A DNA stretch of 64,000 nt from Ypsolopha sequella (lineage: Eukaryota > Arthropoda > Insecta > Lepidoptera > Ypsolophidae): NCBI GenBank assembly GCA_934047225.1, contig OW204005.1:20468396-20532395 (forward strand). The letters run 5' to 3'. Below the pieces are notes generated by a model. The model worked only from the letters and a program-made list of their open reading frames with translations, was not told the origin of the DNA and did no database searches. Each line of letters starts with the position of its first letter. The stretch's first letter is position 1. Shown piece after piece: positions 62,015 through 64,000 of the stretch. The position numbers and the translations under genes were made by a program.

Positions 62015-62310
62015 ATCGTCATGACATGAATCTCCGAAGAGGTGTCAGAGGTGTTCCGAGTGTTAACTGTAAAATGAAAGTCACAGTCTACACTCGGTAC
62101 ACCCGCATTTCACCGACGATTAATATGTCCCAATGTGATGGGTGATGACATGCTTGATGACATGATTTTTAGGACATGCAGATTTCCTTATGCACGTAAA
62201 TTCTGAAAACCTCATTGGTGCATACTCCACCAGGGATTGAACCTGGATCTCAAGATTGAGAGGCCAGCGTTCTACCCCGAGCTACTGCCGCCGCTTCTAG
62301 CCCTAAGCTA
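62015..62310 (-). mobile_element. SINE (family S) with tRNA-like head
   Basis: On the minus strand the head (about 62310-62230) has an A-box-like TAGCTCGGGGTAGAAC and a perfect B-box hairpin CCAGGTTCAATCCCTGG. It is followed by the body shared with 5255-5510 and 13660-13830, ending CATGTCATGACGATATA. This identifies family S as a tRNA-derived SINE transcribed by pol III. Lies in intron 2 of the transporter in the gene's own orientation. Confidence 0.75.
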
Positions 62311-62407
62311 CGGCCGCTCATGTAATTCATTAATGTAATTCAAGATAAACTGACGACCTTAAAGGTCAGGAAATTTTATCGTCAATGAAACTCAGAATAA
62401 TACTTAC

Positions 62408-62637
62408 AATGAGCATCAAACTCGTCAGCATAGTAGTCATCTTCCTGCCCCATCTATCAGCCAGGTCCCCCACCAGGCAGCCACAGAAGATGGGAGGAAT
62501 GAACGTCACTGATGCCATCCAGGAGATGGTGTCGTCTGAGATGGGTTCTGGAGCGGGGCCGTCGGGGGACTGGAGCAGTGGCGTCATGGGCGACTGCCAT
62601 CCCATCAGCATTCCGAAGTTCATCACGGGGATTGTCA
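62408..62637 (-). CDS. Sugar/trehalose transporter, exon 2
   Basis: Acceptor CATCTTCCAG (62638-62647), donor ATT|GTAAGTA (62401-62407). Two bases complete a split codon, then 76 codons, phase 0 end. The peptide TIPVMNFGMLMGWQSPMTPL (TM1 and the GWxSP motif) is followed by QSPDGPAPEPISDDTISWMA (outer loop), SVTFIPPIFCGCLVGDLADR (TM2 and loop 2-3) and WGRKMTTMLTSLMLI (TM3). GDLADRWGRK is the DRxGRR/K signature of the N-terminal half. Translation could start at an in-frame ATG here (VMNFG), but TM1 would then be truncated. Confidence 0.93.
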
Positions 62638-62837
62638 CTGGAAGATGATGGAGAATGAGTAAAAGAGTTCCTAAACGATGACAAGCTGCCCCAGTAGTTA
62701 AATATTTTTTTACAGTTTAGTGCGTCTGGTTCTTTCATGATATCTAGCAATATAACCAATAATTTTTTAATTGTAAATATTTTTATGAAATTTAACATTG
62801 TATTATTTTATTATGACTTTAATCTAGCTATAAGTAC
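62638..62837. other. Putative intron 1
   Basis: AT-rich, with no repeat recognised. It would be the intron between the candidate exon 1 and exon 2. Confidence 0.35.
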
Positions 62838-62886
62838 TTACTTTAAAATATTTGTGTGCCTTTAAGGCGAAACATAGAGAGGCCAT
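62838..62886 (-). CDS. Candidate first coding exon of the transporter
   Basis: The minus-strand ATG at 62886-62884 (context TTTAAAATGG) opens MASLCFALKAHKYFKV. Joined through a GTACTT donor at 62837 it has the one-base phase that exon 2 needs, and places a HKYF...V stretch just before TM1, where relatives often have K/RQYF-like text. A better-looking GTAAGT donor 4 nt upstream would give the wrong phase (immediate TGA). It is therefore an inference; the true first exon may lie elsewhere or beyond 64000. Confidence 0.4.
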
Positions 62887-62991
62887 TTTAAACTTATATG
62901 TATCCAACTATTGTACCTATGTTTGACAAATAAATTATTATGAATTATGACTCAGTCATAAGTCATAATTTATGAGTTATAATAATAATAA

Positions 62992-63415
62992 TAAGGGCGA
63001 TACGTAAAAGTGTTAGCATCCCTGTTACTCCATATGCAAAAAAAACCCCAGTGTGAGTGGGACGGTTTCGTGGAACAGTAGAAAAAAGCCGGTTTTTTAT
63101 TAATATAAAATGTACTAAAGTTGCTATCAAAATTTCGTTTAACCAAATCCTAGATACCGTTAAAACCCATCTAATAAAATATAATTGCAGTCCACATGTC
63201 ATTCTAAATTGTCAAACCAGGAGAATGGTGTCGAAAAAGACCTTATTTCAATAAATATTTATATCGAGCCGAATTTCTCCAATCGCGTTTCTGTTTTAAC
63301 AGATCCCTAGAAAAAGATTTAAAAAAATACACTATTTATCAAAATAATACATTATTTATTGAAGTAGATATTATGCAAGTTCTTAAAGTGTCGATTTTTT
63401 TCCATAGCGCCTTAA
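62992..63415. mobile_element. TTAA-type MITE, 424 bp
   Basis: Left end ATAAGGGCGATACG (TTAA changed to ATAA), right end ATAGCGCCTTAA. Shares TTACTCCATATGC and GTGGGACGGTTTCGTGGAA with 10723-11145, and its right half with 1050-1228. Confidence 0.75.
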
Positions 63416-63560
63416 GGGGATATATCGTCGAAATCGACACTTTTTGAAGTTATTTATTCTATAACCATTTTGGAACCTTTTTATAGTTTTTGGACTATCA
63501 GAAACGAGTCTTTCCGCCTGGAGTAACGGGGACCTTTGCACGGATGATATATCACCTTAA
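63412..63560. mobile_element. Short TTAA-type MITE, 149 bp
   Basis: TTAAGGGGATATATCGTC at the left and GATGATATATCACCTTAA at the right. An internally deleted relative of 61201-61624 (shared ATCGACACTTTTTGAAGTTA and GGAGTAACGGGGACCTTTGC). Its left TTAA is the right TTAA of the preceding element. Confidence 0.8.
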
Positions 63561-64000
63561 CAGTGGGGAATCCCATCTGTCAGCCAATGCCCTCAAGCAA
63601 GATGCTGTTGGTGCTGGTATGCATGGATTCTGATCGCATAAATATCTCTTTAAATTTTAACAAACTATAGATCTGCTTGGTGTTAAGATGATGTTGCGAA
63701 AGCCGGAAACTGGCGATAGTATTCTTTCCAACAAACTGAAATGACTATAAAAGCAGATGGACTACATAGGACAGGTAGATAAAGGTATTTATTTCTTTTT
63801 GCCTTCATGACATAATTTTCTCCTGTCTTGTATTTTTCATCTCTTTATTCAATTAAAGTATAGGCTTAGTTTTTACATTTAGTTGTAACTGATATTATAA
63901 AAAAAGACATGATTTTGCTAAATTTCTTGCCCTTCTTCTTAGCAAGACTAATCGAATGGGCGGAGTTAGGCATATATTTGTTGTATGTATTTTTTTTTTG
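63561..64000. other. Spacer at the right edge
   Basis: No gene recognised. CCCTTCTTCTTAGCAAGACT near 63929 repeats the sequence near 7273. The promoter of the transporter could lie here, but no TATA/Inr was convincingly assigned. Confidence 0.4.

Larger units (their letters stand above)
17875..62886 (-). other. Gene span: Tret1-like facilitated sugar transporter
   Basis: Eight coding segments on the minus strand, at 62838-62886 (tentative), 62408-62637, 58100-58216, 56909-57115, 41595-41727, 38757-38986, 25756-25950 and 17875-18153, are in phase and total 479 codons plus stop. That suits a 12-helix MFS hexose/trehalose porter of the plasma membrane. In order they carry the DRWGRK loop, RAVAG...PLYLKE, RGALGS...Q, the PETP central loop, ESTGRK, GYQPVPYVITSELF and PETK. 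In the family these proteins move trehalose or hexoses down their gradient. The closest insect group is the Tret1-like set; the substrate is not provable here. Six introns of 1.0 to 15.2 kb, all GT-AG, are packed with transposons. The promoter is not identified. Confidence 0.85.

Noticed and set aside
62457..62798. 113-residue minus-strand frame over exon 2
   Set aside because: Shadow in another frame of exon 2, reading through its acceptor.

Overview
This window looks like nuclear DNA of a moth or butterfly (Lepidoptera). It is AT-rich, intron-bearing and crowded with repeats. The coding pieces are a multi-exon animal sugar transporter, a serine-protease exon, BEL/Pao LTR retrotransposons, RTE- and CR1/jockey-type LINEs and a Penelope-like element. 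The GGGTTCCGTA...CTTGGCCGGTTTTT repeat, present in several copies, fits Lepidoptera as far as I know. No bacterial, organellar or CRISPR-type features are present. Species cannot be told.

Host genes. One gene dominates: a facilitated trehalose/sugar transporter (MFS, Tret1-like) on the minus strand. Seven well-supported coding exons run from 62637 down to 17875, with GT-AG junctions and compatible phases: 62408-62637, 58100-58216, 56909-57115, 41595-41727, 38757-38986, 25756-25950 and 17875-18153. A tiny first coding exon is possible at 62838-62886. With it the protein would be 479 residues spread over about 45 kb. A single exon of an S1 serine protease (activation site plus catalytic His) lies at 3432-3593 on the minus strand; the rest of that gene is not visible.

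Layout. 1-17.8 kb is intergenic repeat mosaic: LINE 3' fragments, SINE copies, TA- and TTAA-flanked MITE-like elements, palindromes, and the protease exon. 17.9-62.9 kb is the transporter, its introns filled by transposons. Intron 7 holds a BEL/Pao element (18871-25259, identical 201-bp LTRs, AATAT duplication). Intron 6 holds a three-level nest: a BEL/Pao element (28112-35984, GAAGG duplication) inside an RTE LINE (26149-36710, TATATGGT duplication) inside a TTAA-type MITE (25969-36932) that begins 16 nt from the exon 7 splice-acceptor AG. Intron 4 holds a Penelope-like GIY-YIG fragment between inverted repeats (43403-44163) and a CR1/jockey-type LINE (about 46900-55385) whose endonuclease is split by a 3.35-kb insertion. 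62.9-64 kb is again repeats.

How it fits together. All the large retroelements are oriented antisense to the transporter, as expected if sense insertions with their poly(A) signals are removed by selection. Despite about 44 kb of intron, every splice junction and every transporter motif seen is intact, so the host gene is probably functional. The elements all carry breaks, although both BEL copies have nearly or fully identical LTRs.
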